NCBI RefSeq assembly: GCF_001458355.1
Contig: NZ_CYSA01000026.1
Location: 186,001-250,000, forward strand
Direction: 5' to 3'
DNA length: 64,000 nt
From: Thalassovita gelatinovora
GTDB taxonomy: Bacteria; Pseudomonadota; Alphaproteobacteria; Rhodobacterales; Rhodobacteraceae
Position 1 is the first letter of the stretch. Every line of letters begins with the position of its first letter. The translations under genes and the position numbers were made by a program. Under the pieces are notes generated by a model. It was not told the DNA's origin and ran no database searches. It was given only the letters and a program-made list of their open reading frames with translations. Positions 50,774 through 60,207 of this stretch are shown in pieces.

Positions 50774-51856
50774 ATGCTATCTAAATTCCAATACGACCTC
50801 GTGGCTCTGGTGATTTTTGCGCTCGTGGTTGCCTTCGGGGTCCCGGCCGTCATGAATTATGACGGTTTCGAACTCAACACCTTCGCGCGGTATCTCGCGC
50901 TGGCGATCGTGTCCATGGCATTGGCCCTCTCTTGGGGCACTGCCGGGCTTCTTAATCTTGGCCAGGCCGCGACGTTCGGCATGGGGTCTTATGCGATGGC
51001 GATGCATCTCAAATTGCGCGCCAGCGACGGACTGCCCGATTTCATGGGATGGAACAATGTCGAAACACTTCCCTGGATGTGGGTTCCGTTCGAATCTCTG
51101 GCTTTCACATTGCTGGCCGGTTTGTTGGTGCCCGCGTTCATCGGTGGCCTGATCGCGATCTTCATGTTCCGCGCACGCGTCGCCGGGGTCTTTGTTGCCA
51201 TCATCACGCTTGCGTTTCTGGTCGCTTTCCAGCTTCTTTTCATCAACCAACAGGGGCTTACCGGGGGGCAGAACGGGCTGACCGGGCTTGCCCAGATGTC
51301 CTTGTTCGGGTGGTCGGTCGATACCTACAGTATGGGCTTTTACTATCTCGTTGCCGGGTGCCTTGTCGTGGCGATGGCGATCGGGGTGTACCTGACGCAC
51401 TGCAAATTCGGACTTATCCTGCGGGCCATTCGCGAAGATGCCGATCGGGCCCGGTTCTTTGGCTATAACGTCGCCAGCTATCAAACGCTGATATTCTGCA
51501 TTTCCGCGGCGTTGGCGGGGTGGGCTGGAATGCTCTACACGATGGTGCTGGAATTCGCATCACCGACCTATATGGGCGTGTCCTTCAGTCTTGCAATCGT
51601 GATCTGGTGCGCTGTCGGCGGGCGCGAATCCGTTATTGCCGCGGCATTCGGTGCCATCGTGGTCAATATGCTTGAAGGGCGTCTTTCCGATGTCTTCGTC
51701 GAAGGGTGGCACCTGATACTGGGTGTGATCTTCGTGCTGGTGGTCATGTTCATGCCGCGTGGCATTTACGGCTTGCTCTCTGATGGGGTTCAGAAACTCC
51801 GCGGGCCGGGTCGGTCGCAAGATCAGCGCGACGGCGAAACCCTTCCAAACCTTTAA
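50774..51856 (+). CDS. ABC transporter permease, UrtC/LivM type
   Basis: The second permease of the HAAT transporter, 360 residues: ALSWGTAGLLNLGQAATFGM (typical LivM/UrtC GQA motif), FMFRARVAGVFVAIITLAFL, AIREDADRARFFGYNVASYQ and IVIWCAVGGRESVIAAAFGA. AAGGAAAC precedes the ATG and it is 10 nt from the UrtB-like gene. A charged C-terminal tail (GPGRSQDQRDGETLPNL) follows the last helix. Confidence 0.92.
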   Translation: MLSKFQYDLVALVIFALVVAFGVPAVMNYDGFELNTFARYLALAIVSMALALSWGTAGLLNLGQAATFGMGSYAMAMHLKLRASDGLPDFMGWNNVETLPWMWVPFESLAFTLLAGLLVPAFIGGLIAIFMFRARVAGVFVAIITLAFLVAFQLLFINQQGLTGGQNGLTGLAQMSLFGWSVDTYSMGFYYLVAGCLVVAMAIGVYLTHCKFGLILRAIREDADRARFFGYNVASYQTLIFCISAALAGWAGMLYTMVLEFASPTYMGVSFSLAIVIWCAVGGRESVIAAAFGAIVVNMLEGRLSDVFVEGWHLILGVIFVLVVMFMPRGIYGLLSDGVQKLRGPGRSQDQRDGETLPNL

Positions 51857-51882
51857 CTTCGGACACGGCAGGAACAGACATC

Positions 51883-52611
51883 ATGGAACAACTGCAAGTT
51901 ACCGATCTGCAAGTGGAATTCGGCGGTCTTCGTGCTGTGGACGGGCTCAGTTTCTCGGTAAAAGAAGGTGAAATTCTCTGCTTGCTTGGCCCAAATGGCG
52001 CGGGGAAGTCGACGACGCTGGACCTGATTTGTGGAAAGACACACCCAACCGGCGGGTCCATTCAATTGAATGGTGTCGAAATTTCTCAGATGCTTGAATT
52101 TCGCCGGGCCCGACTGGGTATTGGCCGCAAGTTTCAGGTGCCCTCGGTTTACAAGAATCTGACGGTTGATGAAAACCTGTCTGTCGCCCGGTCCAGACGA
52201 CCCGGCATGTGGAGCGCGCTTAGCCGGTTTGCCCTATCAGATGCCCGCGAAACAGCGGGAATTCTGGACCGGATTCAACTCGGCGCAAAACGGAACGAAT
52301 TGGCCGGAAACCTGTCCCACGGCGAAACGCAGTGGCTCGAGATCGCCATGCTGATCGCCCAGGACAGCAAGCTGATCCTGATGGATGAGCCAACGGCGGG
52401 CATGACGATCCAGGAAACGGAACGCACCGCCGAAATTTTTCGATCTCTCAGCAATAACCACACGCTGATCGTCGTCGAACACGACATGTCCTTTGTCCGA
52501 ACAGTGGCCGACCGGATCATCGTGATGAACCGTGGGGCGATGCTGGCTGAAGGCTCGATCGAAGAAATCGAGGCCAATGAAGATGTGAAGACAGCGTATT
52601 TGGGGCATTGA
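51883..52611 (+). CDS. ABC transporter ATPase, UrtD/LivG type
   Basis: A protein of 242 residues with Walker A GPNGAGKST (about 38-46), signature NLSHGETQWLEIAMLIAQ (LSHGE, as in UrtD proteins, in place of LSGGQ), Walker B LILMDEPTAGM, and switch histidine LIVVEHDMSFV. The LSHGE variant is characteristic of urea/amide transporter UrtD rather than LivG. Its stop overlaps the start region of the next ATPase. Confidence 0.92.
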   Translation: MEQLQVTDLQVEFGGLRAVDGLSFSVKEGEILCLLGPNGAGKSTTLDLICGKTHPTGGSIQLNGVEISQMLEFRRARLGIGRKFQVPSVYKNLTVDENLSVARSRRPGMWSALSRFALSDARETAGILDRIQLGAKRNELAGNLSHGETQWLEIAMLIAQDSKLILMDEPTAGMTIQETERTAEIFRSLSNNHTLIVVEHDMSFVRTVADRIIVMNRGAMLAEGSIEEIEANEDVKTAYLGH

Positions 52612-52613
52612 AC

Positions 52614-53315
52614 ATGGAAACCATGAAAGCAAGAGAGCTGTATTCCTATTACGGCAAAAGCCCAGTCCTTCAGGGTGTGTCATTCGATCTCAACAAGGGC
52701 GAATTTCTTGCCGTTATGGGACGCAATGGCGTTGGCAAGACGACGCTTTTGAAATCGATCATGGGTTTGACGGACCGGTGCGAAGGCGGTCTTGCCTTCG
52801 GCGACCGGGAAATCCTGGGCCTTACGACGCCGCAGCGTTCGCGGCTGGGGATCGGGTATATCCCGCAGGGACGCGAAATCATTCCTCAATTCACCGTGCG
52901 TGAAAACATCTTGATGGGCACATTCGCGCGGCCCGACGGCAAGCGGGACATCCCCGACTACCTGTTTGAAATGTTTCCGATCCTGAAGGAATTCATTTCC
53001 CGCCGCGGTGGCGATTTGTCCGGCGGTCAGCAACAACAATTGGCCATTGCACGCGCGCTTGCGATGGACCCCAAGATTCTCATCCTCGATGAACCGACAG
53101 AAGGCATCCAGCCAAATATCGTGAAGCAGATCGAGGATGCGATTGTCTGGCTCAATCGGGAACGCGGGCTGGGCATTATTCTGGTCGAACAAAACGTGCC
53201 GTTCGCAAGATCGGCGTCGGACCGTTTCCTCTTGCTCGACAAGGGGCGGGTCGTTCTAGCCGGAAAATCGGACGAACTGACTGATGATCTCGTCGACAAA
53301 CATCTGACCTTCTGA
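52614..53315 (+). CDS. ABC transporter ATPase, UrtE/LivF type
   Basis: A protein of 233 residues with Walker [10 protein letters not shown] (about 33-41), [20 protein letters not shown] (UrtE-type PQGREI), signature [16 protein letters not shown], Walker [16 protein letters not shown]. It starts at ATG 52614, 3 nt after the UrtD-like stop. It completes a five-gene importer. A short gap of 46 nt without terminator leads to amiE. Confidence 0.92.
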   Translation: METMKARELYSYYGKSPVLQGVSFDLNKGEFLAVMGRNGVGKTTLLKSIMGLTDRCEGGLAFGDREILGLTTPQRSRLGIGYIPQGREIIPQFTVRENILMGTFARPDGKRDIPDYLFEMFPILKEFISRRGGDLSGGQQQQLAIARALAMDPKILILDEPTEGIQPNIVKQIEDAIVWLNRERGLGIILVEQNVPFARSASDRFLLLDKGRVVLAGKSDELTDDLVDKHLTF

Positions 53316-53361
53316 CCGATACGAACACTTCAACAATCAACCCAATGGGAAAGGAAAAGAC

Positions 53362-54405
53362 ATGAGACATGGCGATATTTCAAGCAGCGACAGCACGGTT
53401 GGCGTTGCGGTCGTAAACTACAAGATGCCCCGGTTGCATACCAAGGCCGAAGTCATGGAAAACGCCGAAAAGATCGCGGATATGATCATCGGCATGAAGC
53501 AGGGGCTTCCGGGTATGGATCTGGTTGTCTTCCCGGAATACAGCACGCAGGGGATCATGTACGATCCCGACGAAATGATGGAAACGGCCGCGAATATTCC
53601 GGGCGACGAAACCGAAGTCTTCGCGCGGGCATGCCGCAAGGCAAACACTTGGGGGGTGTTTTCCCTCACCGGTGAACGCCACGAAGATCACCCGAAGAAA
53701 ACCCCGTACAACAGCCTTATCCTCATGAACAACAAGGGTGAAATCGTTCAGAGGTATCGCAAGATCCTGCCTTGGAACCCGATCGAAGGCTGGTATCCCG
53801 GCGACCAAACCTATGTCGTCGAAGGGCCCAAGGGGCTCAAGGTCAGCCTGATTATCTGCGATGATGGCAACTATCCCGAAATCTGGCGCGACTGTGCGAT
53901 GAAGGGCGCAGAACTCATCGTGCGGTGCCAGGGTTACATGTATCCCGCCAAGGAACAGCAGGTTCTCATGGCCAAGGCGATGGCTTGGGCAAACAACACC
54001 TATGTTGCAGTCGCCAACGCGGCCGGGTTCGACGGTGTTTACAGCTATTTTGGCCATTCTGCGATCATCGGGTTTGATGGGCGCACGCTGGGCGAATGCG
54101 GTGAAGAAGAAATGGGTATTCAGTATGCCCAGCTTTCGATCCCTGAAATCCGCGATGCACGTGCAAACGACCAATCACAGAACCACCTCTTCAAGCTGCT
54201 GCACCGTGGGTACACGGGCATCCATGCTTCTGGCGATGGCGACAAGGGCGTGGCGGAATGCCCGTTCGAATTCTATCGCAACTGGGTCAACGATGCCGAA
54301 AAGACCCGCGATCAGGTGGAATCATTCACCCGCACGACCGTCGGCGTCGCGAGTTGTCCGGTCGGGAACCTTCCAACCGGTGCCAAAGAAAAAGAAGCCG
54401 ATTGA
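53362..54405 (+). CDS. amiE: Aliphatic amidase
   Basis: A nitrilase-superfamily amidase of 347 residues that hydrolyses short aliphatic amides to acid and ammonia. Catalytic residues fall at the same numbers as in Pseudomonas AmiE: E59 ([10 protein letters not shown]), K134 ([10 protein letters not shown]), E142 and C166 ([11 protein letters not shown]). The N-terminus [20 protein letters not shown] and [20 protein letters not shown] are family-typical. GAAAGGAAAA precedes the ATG. It is preceded by transporter genes and followed by amiB, amiC and amiR, so its expression should depend on the leader attenuator. Confidence 0.95.
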   Translation: MRHGDISSSDSTVGVAVVNYKMPRLHTKAEVMENAEKIADMIIGMKQGLPGMDLVVFPEYSTQGIMYDPDEMMETAANIPGDETEVFARACRKANTWGVFSLTGERHEDHPKKTPYNSLILMNNKGEIVQRYRKILPWNPIEGWYPGDQTYVVEGPKGLKVSLIICDDGNYPEIWRDCAMKGAELIVRCQGYMYPAKEQQVLMAKAMAWANNTYVAVANAAGFDGVYSYFGHSAIIGFDGRTLGECGEEEMGIQYAQLSIPEIRDARANDQSQNHLFKLLHRGYTGIHASGDGDKGVAECPFEFYRNWVNDAEKTRDQVESFTRTTVGVASCPVGNLPTGAKEKEAD

Positions 54406-54472
54406 TCTGATGCACTGAACCGGGGTGGTCACGCGCGACCGCCCCGGTCGACTATACATTCCAGGAGTTCAT

Positions 54473-55618
54473 ATGCCTTTCTTGACGGATCAGATGAATG
54501 ACAGACAGCGTCAGGACAAGCTTGCCGCCGCACTTTCAGATGAAAATTCAGGGACCACGGCGCCGATTGGCGACCGGTCCAGCCCCGTCCCGGCGCTCGC
54601 TTCGCGCTTTTCCTTCGACCTTCAAAGAATAGAAGATGAATTGCGCACCTCCATCATCGGGCAGGATGAGGCGATCGAACAGGTGCTGGAAATTCTCAAG
54701 GTTGTCCGGGTCGATATCGGCGACCCGCGCAAACCGCTTGCGTCGGTGCTGTTCTGCGGGCCGACCGGTGTCGGCAAGACGGAAACTGTCCGCACGATCG
54801 CGCGGGCCATGTATGGCGATGCGGATGCATTTTGCCGGGTCGACATGAACACGCTGTCACAAGAACATTACGCCGCCGCCATCACCGGCGCGCCGCCGGG
54901 CTATGTCGGGTCCAAGGAAGGCACCACCATCCTGGATCAGGAAAAGATCGAGGGGACGCGAAACCTTCCGGGTCTGGTGCTTTTCGATGAGTTGGAAAAG
55001 GCCAGTAACGAAGTGGTCCTTGCGCTTATGAACGTGTTCGACAACGGGTTGCTCACCGTCGCTTCGGGGGAACGCACCTATTCATTCAGGAATAGCCTGA
55101 TTTTCATGTCGTCCAATCTTGGCGCCCGCGACCTGATGATGCTGGACGAAAAGGCCACGGGATTTCGGGCGCTGTTGTCCCAGATGTCACAAGGGCGGAA
55201 AAAACGAAGCGAACGCGCCCACGATATCGTCATGAGCGCGCTGCTCGAACGGTTTCCGCCGGAACTGGTCAATCGGATTGATCACATCGATACTTTCAAC
55301 TGGATCGACAGCAGCAAGATGCCCGATCTCGTCGATGTGGAACTGCAACGGCTGAACCGGCGGTTGAAAAAACATGGTCTCTGGCTTGATATATCTTCAG
55401 AGGTCAGGGACTTCATCGCGTTGAAAGGGTATGATAAACGGTTCGGGGCGCGTGGGTTGCGCCGATCAATGCGACGCTATCTCGAGTTTCCTCTCGCCGG
55501 CTACCTTTTGGGCGATCAGGGTGACTTTGCCCCTCCAGAAGGAAATGAAATTGTGAAACTCTTCGCCCAATACCGGAATGATGCCGTTTCATTTCAGCAG
55601 ATGTCGGAAAAGGAATAA
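54473..55618 (+). CDS. amiB: AmiB-like AAA+ ATPase (ClpX/Clp-B-C-terminal-like)
   Basis: An AAA+ protein of 381 residues: Walker A CGPTGVGKTETVRTIARAM (about 102), pore-like GAPPGYVGSKEG (about 142), Walker B LVLFDELEKASNEV, sensor 1 IFMSSNLGA, arginine-containing FPPELVNRID, and the C-terminal RFGARGLRRSMRRYLEFPLA. It has no zinc-binding or N-domain. In Pseudomonas, amiB lies between amiE and amiC and is thought to be chaperone-like, with a poorly known role. CAGGAG precedes the ATG at 54473. Confidence 0.85.
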   Translation: MPFLTDQMNDRQRQDKLAAALSDENSGTTAPIGDRSSPVPALASRFSFDLQRIEDELRTSIIGQDEAIEQVLEILKVVRVDIGDPRKPLASVLFCGPTGVGKTETVRTIARAMYGDADAFCRVDMNTLSQEHYAAAITGAPPGYVGSKEGTTILDQEKIEGTRNLPGLVLFDELEKASNEVVLALMNVFDNGLLTVASGERTYSFRNSLIFMSSNLGARDLMMLDEKATGFRALLSQMSQGRKKRSERAHDIVMSALLERFPPELVNRIDHIDTFNWIDSSKMPDLVDVELQRLNRRLKKHGLWLDISSEVRDFIALKGYDKRFGARGLRRSMRRYLEFPLAGYLLGDQGDFAPPEGNEIVKLFAQYRNDAVSFQQMSEKE

Positions 55619-55622
55619 ATCG

Positions 55623-56783
55623 TTGACGAGTTGGAAAATCGGCCTGCTTTTCTCGGAAACCGGGGTGACGTCGATCATCGAACGATCACAGTTGAACGGG
55701 GCGCTGCTGGCCATTGACCAGATCAACGCAAAAGGCGGCGTACGCGGTCTTCCGATCGAACCGGTGCATTACGATCCGGCATCGGTAACGCGCAAATACG
55801 GTGAACTTGCGGAAAGAATGATCGTCGAAGACAAGATCGGCGTGATTTTCGGGTGCTACATGTCTTCGTCCCGCAAAGAGGTTCTTCCGGTGGTTGAACG
55901 CCGCAACGCCTTGTTCTTTTATCCGACCCTTTATGAAGGTTTCGAATATTCGCCGAATGTCATTTACGGCGGTGCCTGCCCGAACCAAAACAGTGTGCCG
56001 CTGGCAAACTATCTAATGAATGCCTATGGAAACCGGTTCTACTTCGTTGGTTCTGACTACATTTATCCCAGAGAATCCAACCGCGTGATGCGCAACGTGC
56101 TGCGCCAAGGAGGGGGTGAAGTGCTGGGCGAGGTCTATTTCGATCTTGCAGCCAAGCAAGCGGATTTTTCGGGCGTGATCGATGACATCATGGATAAAAA
56201 ACCGGACGTGATCTTTTCGACGGTTGTCGGACAGGGGTGTATCGAGTTTTATAAGTCATATCATGCGGCAGGGGGCGACAGCCGGAAATGTCCGATCGCC
56301 AGCCTTACGATGAATGAAGGGGAGATAGACGCCATCGGGTGCGAAGCTTCAGCAAGCAACATTACCGCCGCGCCCTATTTCCGGTCGATCAGTTCGCCCG
56401 CGAATCGTAGCTTTCTGAAGGCATACGAAAAAAAGTTTGGCTCGACCGTTGATGTGACCAGCGGGTGCGAAGCTGCTTACAGTCAGGTTCACATGTTTGC
56501 CGCTGCACTTGAAGAAACCGGAGAGATTGATACCGAAAGTTTGCGCGAAGTCTTGCTGGGGGCCAGTTTCGAAGCGCCGCAAGGGCAGATCAAGATCGAC
56601 CCGGACAATAACCACACTTATCTTCGGTCTTGCATCGCCAAGGTGAACGATGCGGGCGAATTCGTTATTCAGGCCAAGGTACGACGCGCCATCAAGCCCG
56701 ATCCCTATCTGGTCTTCCCCACCATTCACGATTGGAGCTTCCGCACACTGAGAGTCGCGGGGGGTGGGCGAAAGAATGAGTGA
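55623..56783 (+). CDS. amiC: Amide-sensing negative regulator
   Basis: A cytoplasmic periplasmic-binding-protein-like sensor of 386 residues that binds AmiR until an inducing amide arrives. It matches Pseudomonas AmiC along its length: IGLLFSETGVTSIIERSQLN, GCYMSSSRKEVLPVVERRNA, YEGFEYSPNVIYGGACPNQN, VGSDYIYPRESNRVMRNVL and the end RAIKPDPYLVF with IHDWSFRTL. There is no signal peptide. I choose the TTG at 55623 because AAGGAA lies 8 nt upstream; an ATG at 55578 inside amiB is the alternative. Its 3' end overlaps amiR by 8 nt. Confidence 0.92.
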   Translation: MTSWKIGLLFSETGVTSIIERSQLNGALLAIDQINAKGGVRGLPIEPVHYDPASVTRKYGELAERMIVEDKIGVIFGCYMSSSRKEVLPVVERRNALFFYPTLYEGFEYSPNVIYGGACPNQNSVPLANYLMNAYGNRFYFVGSDYIYPRESNRVMRNVLRQGGGEVLGEVYFDLAAKQADFSGVIDDIMDKKPDVIFSTVVGQGCIEFYKSYHAAGGDSRKCPIASLTMNEGEIDAIGCEASASNITAAPYFRSISSPANRSFLKAYEKKFGSTVDVTSGCEAAYSQVHMFAAALEETGEIDTESLREVLLGASFEAPQGQIKIDPDNNHTYLRSCIAKVNDAGEFVIQAKVRRAIKPDPYLVFPTIHDWSFRTLRVAGGGRKNE

Positions 56784-57375
56784 TCCGATTCAGGATCTTC
56801 GAGACCTCCACGCGTTGGTAGTCCATCAGCGCGACAGAAGCGCTGACGAACTGTTGCAACAAGTGAACCGGATCGGCTGCAATTTCGACCACATGTGGCC
56901 GTTACCCAAAACCTTGCCTGAAAAATTCGATCTGGTTTTCGTGGATGTCACAGACCAAAATGTGCAACGGTTGACCTCCTTCATCAACAGCAGCGGAAAA
57001 TCTCCGACGATCATCGCGATCATTGGCTATGAAAACCCGTCTGTTCTGGACGTCATTTTCGAAATCGGTGCCCACGCGGTGCTTACCAAACCGGTTCGCG
57101 CTGCGGGGGTGCTCAGCAGCATGCTGATGGCCCGCCGTTACCATCAAGAACAACTTTCGTTCAAAAAAGAACTCAAGAAAGTACGCGATAAGCTCGACAA
57201 TGTGCAAAAGGTGAACGACGCGAAATTCATCCTGATGCGGCATCGTGGCATTACCGAACGTGACGCCTACGACTTGATCCGAAAACAGGCGATGACCAAA
57301 AGAACGACAACCACAGAAATCGCCCAGTCGATCATCAATGCCGAAAGCATTCTAAGCAAAATGGGCGATACCTAG
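56776..57375 (+). CDS. amiR: Antitermination regulator AmiR (ANTAR domain)
   Basis: A protein of 199 residues. The first 120 form a pseudo-receiver domain (FDLVFVDVTDQN, IIAIIGYENPSVLD, HAVLTKPVRAAGVLSS) lacking a clear phosphorylation site. A coiled coil (EQLSFKKELKKVRDKLDNVQ) and a C-terminal ANTAR domain follow (VNDAKFILMRHRGITERDAY, DLIRKQAMTKRTTTTEIAQS). This is the AmiR layout; ANTAR proteins bind leader RNA to prevent termination. The target would be the terminator at 48494-48538. It ends the operon. Confidence 0.93.
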   Translation: MSDPIQDLRDLHALVVHQRDRSADELLQQVNRIGCNFDHMWPLPKTLPEKFDLVFVDVTDQNVQRLTSFINSSGKSPTIIAIIGYENPSVLDVIFEIGAHAVLTKPVRAAGVLSSMLMARRYHQEQLSFKKELKKVRDKLDNVQKVNDAKFILMRHRGITERDAYDLIRKQAMTKRTTTTEIAQSIINAESILSKMGDT

Positions 57376-57472
57376 GCTTCGGTCTTGCGGCCTGGCAATC
57401 GGGCGCGCAGGCAACCGCTCGCATTCTCAGGAAGCGTACCAAGGCATCAAAATGCCGCTTCGGGTGGCCCGG

Positions 57473-58327
57473 TCAGGTCTGTGCCTGCTTTGCAAGTGCC
57501 GCGAAATGGTTTTCAAGACGCCGGGTGCCATGCGATTCACCGACCATATCCATCCCTAGCGCCGTCAGGAAAAACTGCGCAGGCCCATGAATTCGACGCG
57601 GCGTCAGCTTCGGCAGCAGCACCAGCGCGGTACGGCGCAGCCAATCGGGAAGCCGGGTAATCTTTGCCGGTTTTCCCACGGCATCGAAGGCGGCAAGTGC
57701 AAGCTCGGACTGGCAGAATGTGTCTGGTCCGCCGACATCCAACCAATCCCGGCCCTCGGCGATGGCATCCGCCGTGGCGGCGGCCAGATCGGCCCCGTGG
57801 ATCGGATTGATCCGCTGTGTCCCCGACCCGAACAGCCAGACCCGACCGGACCGCGCCATCGCCAGAAAATCGCCCATGTCCGAAAAATATCCCGACGGGG
57901 CGATCACGGTCGAAGCGATATCGGCCTTCTGCAAGGCGCACACGAACGCCGCTTTCACCGCCACCAACGGGACATGGGACATCCGGTGGGCATTCAGGAC
58001 ATGGATATAGGCAAAGCGCGCAACACCGGCCCTTTCGGCTTCGTGCAGCAGGTTCAGGTTGGCTTGGTAATCGACATCCTGATATCCCAAACCATCGGTT
58101 TGCCGGGTGATCCCCAAAGCCGAAACAACCAGATCGGCCCCGTCCATGATCCCGACAAGGGTATCGGGCCGGGTGGCTTCCGCTTCGATAAGAGTGTCGG
58201 CCTCAAGATCATGCGCATGTTTCGCATTGCGGACCAGAGCGGTGACATACCACCCCCGCCGCCCGAATTCCGCACATAGGTATCGGCCAAGATATCCGGT
58301 TGCACCGGCGATAAAAACGGTTCTCAT
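57473..58327 (-). CDS. NAD(P)H-binding (atypical SDR/NmrA-like) protein
   Basis: A protein of 284 residues with the extended-SDR Rossmann start MRTVFIAGATGYLGRYLCAE, DLVVSALGITRQTDGLGYQD, FAYIHVLNAHRMSHVPLVAV (no YxxxK triad visible), VIAPSGYFSDMGDFLAMA and DVGGPDTFCQSELALAAF. The pattern is that of NmrA/complex-I-NDUFA9-like proteins that bind NAD(P) and often act as redox sensors or isomerase-like enzymes. Function unknown. It is the last gene of a minus-strand trio. Confidence 0.82.
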   Translation of the reverse strand: MRTVFIAGATGYLGRYLCAEFGRRGWYVTALVRNAKHAHDLEADTLIEAEATRPDTLVGIMDGADLVVSALGITRQTDGLGYQDVDYQANLNLLHEAERAGVARFAYIHVLNAHRMSHVPLVAVKAAFVCALQKADIASTVIAPSGYFSDMGDFLAMARSGRVWLFGSGTQRINPIHGADLAAATADAIAEGRDWLDVGGPDTFCQSELALAAFDAVGKPAKITRLPDWLRRTALVLLPKLTPRRIHGPAQFFLTALGMDMVGESHGTRRLENHFAALAKQAQT

Positions 58328-58373
58328 AAACTGTCCTTTCGATTTCTCGTGCGCTTGGTCACAAAACCACCGC

Positions 58374-58484
58374 TCAGGTGGTTTTCCCCCGTGTTTCGCG
58401 GCTGGATGGCTGGCACATTTGGCCGGTCAGCAGGGCATAGAGCGCGTCGAACCGATGCCGACGCTGTTTGAGGATAATATACAT
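58374..58484 (-). CDS. Possible 36-residue small protein
   Basis: An ATG at 58484 is preceded on the minus strand by AAAGGAA and followed by 36 codons (MYIILKQRRHRFDALYALLT, ending RGKTT). It lies in the gap between the lipoprotein and NAD-binding genes and is basic at the N-terminus. The good ribosome site is the only evidence; there is no family match I know of. Confidence 0.3.
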   Translation of the reverse strand: MYIILKQRRHRFDALYALLTGQMCQPSSRETRGKTT

Positions 58485-58510
58485 GTCGCAATTTCCTTTC
58501 TGGGCGGCCA

Positions 58511-58876
58511 TCAGCCGACCACGCGGTGGCCGCGGCCACGCAAACATTGAATGACGATGGCTTCGCGCCGTTCGTTCACGTCGACGGCGCTGGCTGCGCC
58601 GCCAGCGACCGCACCGGCGAAAGCCCCACCCAAGGCATCGCCATCGCTGTCGATTTCGCCCAGCACCGCACCGACGCCAGCACCGAGAACCGCCGCGGCT
58701 ATCGTTTCCATGTCAAATTGGCGCTGGTTGTGCGCCAGCGTCTGACAGTCCCCCAGATCGTTCTGGAAAGCCACCGTCGGGGTTCCATCCAGGATCGGTG
58801 TGTAATTGGCGCCGCTGTCGGCACATGCGGCAAGCAGCCCGGTTACGGTCAACAGCCCAAAGATTTGCGTGTTCAT
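58511..58876 (-). CDS. Glycine-zipper lipoprotein
   Basis: A small lipoprotein of 121 residues: a short signal with the lipobox LLAAC (cysteine at about 18), a domain with conserved cysteines and DCQTLAHNQRQFD, then a glycine-zipper membrane segment (AAAVLGAGVGAVLGEIDSDG, DALGGAFAGAVAGGAASAVD) and a C-terminal NERREAIVIQCLRGRGHRVV. Such proteins are usually envelope-associated; the role is unknown. Confidence 0.82.
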   Translation of the reverse strand: MNTQIFGLLTVTGLLAACADSGANYTPILDGTPTVAFQNDLGDCQTLAHNQRQFDMETIAAAVLGAGVGAVLGEIDSDGDALGGAFAGAVAGGAASAVDVNERREAIVIQCLRGRGHRVVG

Positions 58877-58993
58877 TTTGATGTCCTCTTTTACATTCTT
58901 TGTTGACGAGGACTTATGGCTTTGGTCATCGCAATTGCATGACCGCAGGTTTCATAGGTTTGACACTTCGTACCAAAGACGGGTCATGGGTGA

Positions 58994-60019
58994 TCAGGCT
59001 TGATCATCCCGATAGGCGGTCGGGCTTTTCCCGGTCCAGCGCCGGAACGCCCGCACAAAGGACGACGCTTCGGAAAATCCCAATAGATATGCGGTTTCGC
59101 TCACTGAAACTTTTCGGGTGGTGAGGTAGTCCAGCGCCATCCGGTGGCGCAACCCGTCATGCACCTCGGCGAAGGTCACGGCTTCGTCCTTCAGTCTGCG
59201 ATAAAGCGTTTGCCGACTCATACCCAGATCGCGGGCCACATTGTCCATCGACAGCGACCCTTCGTGAAGATCAGGCAGGATCCGCCCCTCGACTTTCGCC
59301 CGGATCGTTTCGGAGCGGCTGATTTCTGTCAGCAGGTCATCGGCATGGCGGGTGAAAATCCCGAAGGCATACCGATTGCCGGGTTCGAATTCGGACTGCG
59401 CTTCGATCCAGGCGCGCTCAATCCGCAAGGCATTGCGCGACGTGTTGAAACGCACCGGAATCCGAAACAGGTCGGGGTAGACGTCCACATGGGGCGGCGG
59501 TGAAAAGCTCACCTCCATCTCAAGCGCAAAGGGATGCGACGGGAAGGCGTGCCGGAATTCGCTGATGAACCGCGCAAAGGAGGCTTCCATTCCGATATAT
59601 TCGGAATTCGCCACGGGCATATGGTCCACGATCCAAACCTGTCCACCACTGTCGAGCAATTCGAACCTGTCGCGTCCTTCAAGGCTATCCACCTCGGCCA
59701 TCAGCCGCAGATACCGGTTGAGTTGATCGATCGAATGCCCGAGAGACGCAGAGCGGTGTACGATCTGGCCCACCACCGAAATCGTTTCCAGCTTCGACTC
59801 GAAGGTGTGGCGCAGCAAAAGCGCGGTGTCGCCCGTGGCCTGTATCGCGGACCCGATCAGGGTTTGATAGGCTGACACCGGAATGCGGGTGTCTTGATCC
59901 TTCAGAACGTCCTCCGACAAGGTCGATGCACATAAAAGGGCGGCACGATCCGCCCCTTTTTCTACTGCATAGTCTAGAAACGCCGCCGCAAATCCGGCGG
60001 CCATGGTCGGTGACGTCAT
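58994..60019 (-). CDS. AraC-family transcriptional regulator
   Basis: A protein of 341 residues with a long N-terminal ligand-binding region of the OruR/ArgR-like type (DTRIPVSAYQTLIGSAIQAT, FALEMEVSFSPPPHVDVYPD) and a C-terminal double helix-turn-helix (LSMDNVARDLGMSRQTLYRR, SVSETAYLLGFSEASSFVRA). FRRWTGKSPTAYR is the AraC signature end. The ATG at 60019 follows GGAAGATC; the longer frame starts with a TTG. No obvious target gene lies next to it; the neighbouring lipoprotein gene on the same strand is one candidate. Confidence 0.88.
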   Translation of the reverse strand: MTSPTMAAGFAAAFLDYAVEKGADRAALLCASTLSEDVLKDQDTRIPVSAYQTLIGSAIQATGDTALLLRHTFESKLETISVVGQIVHRSASLGHSIDQLNRYLRLMAEVDSLEGRDRFELLDSGGQVWIVDHMPVANSEYIGMEASFARFISEFRHAFPSHPFALEMEVSFSPPPHVDVYPDLFRIPVRFNTSRNALRIERAWIEAQSEFEPGNRYAFGIFTRHADDLLTEISRSETIRAKVEGRILPDLHEGSLSMDNVARDLGMSRQTLYRRLKDEAVTFAEVHDGLRHRMALDYLTTRKVSVSETAYLLGFSEASSFVRAFRRWTGKSPTAYRDDQA

Positions 60020-60207
60020 GATCTTCCATCGAGAGGCCAATTTTAACCAACTCTAAAACAGGACGACTTGGATCGAGAACCCTAAATTTGCCGCTAAAGC
60101 ACTAAAGTGGTTCCGGTATTCCAAAATACGGCATCATTTTTCAAAAGGCTGCCAATGGGGTCCGAACACCCGCCCGATTAGGCGCAGATCGTCACGTGGG
60201 CATTCCT

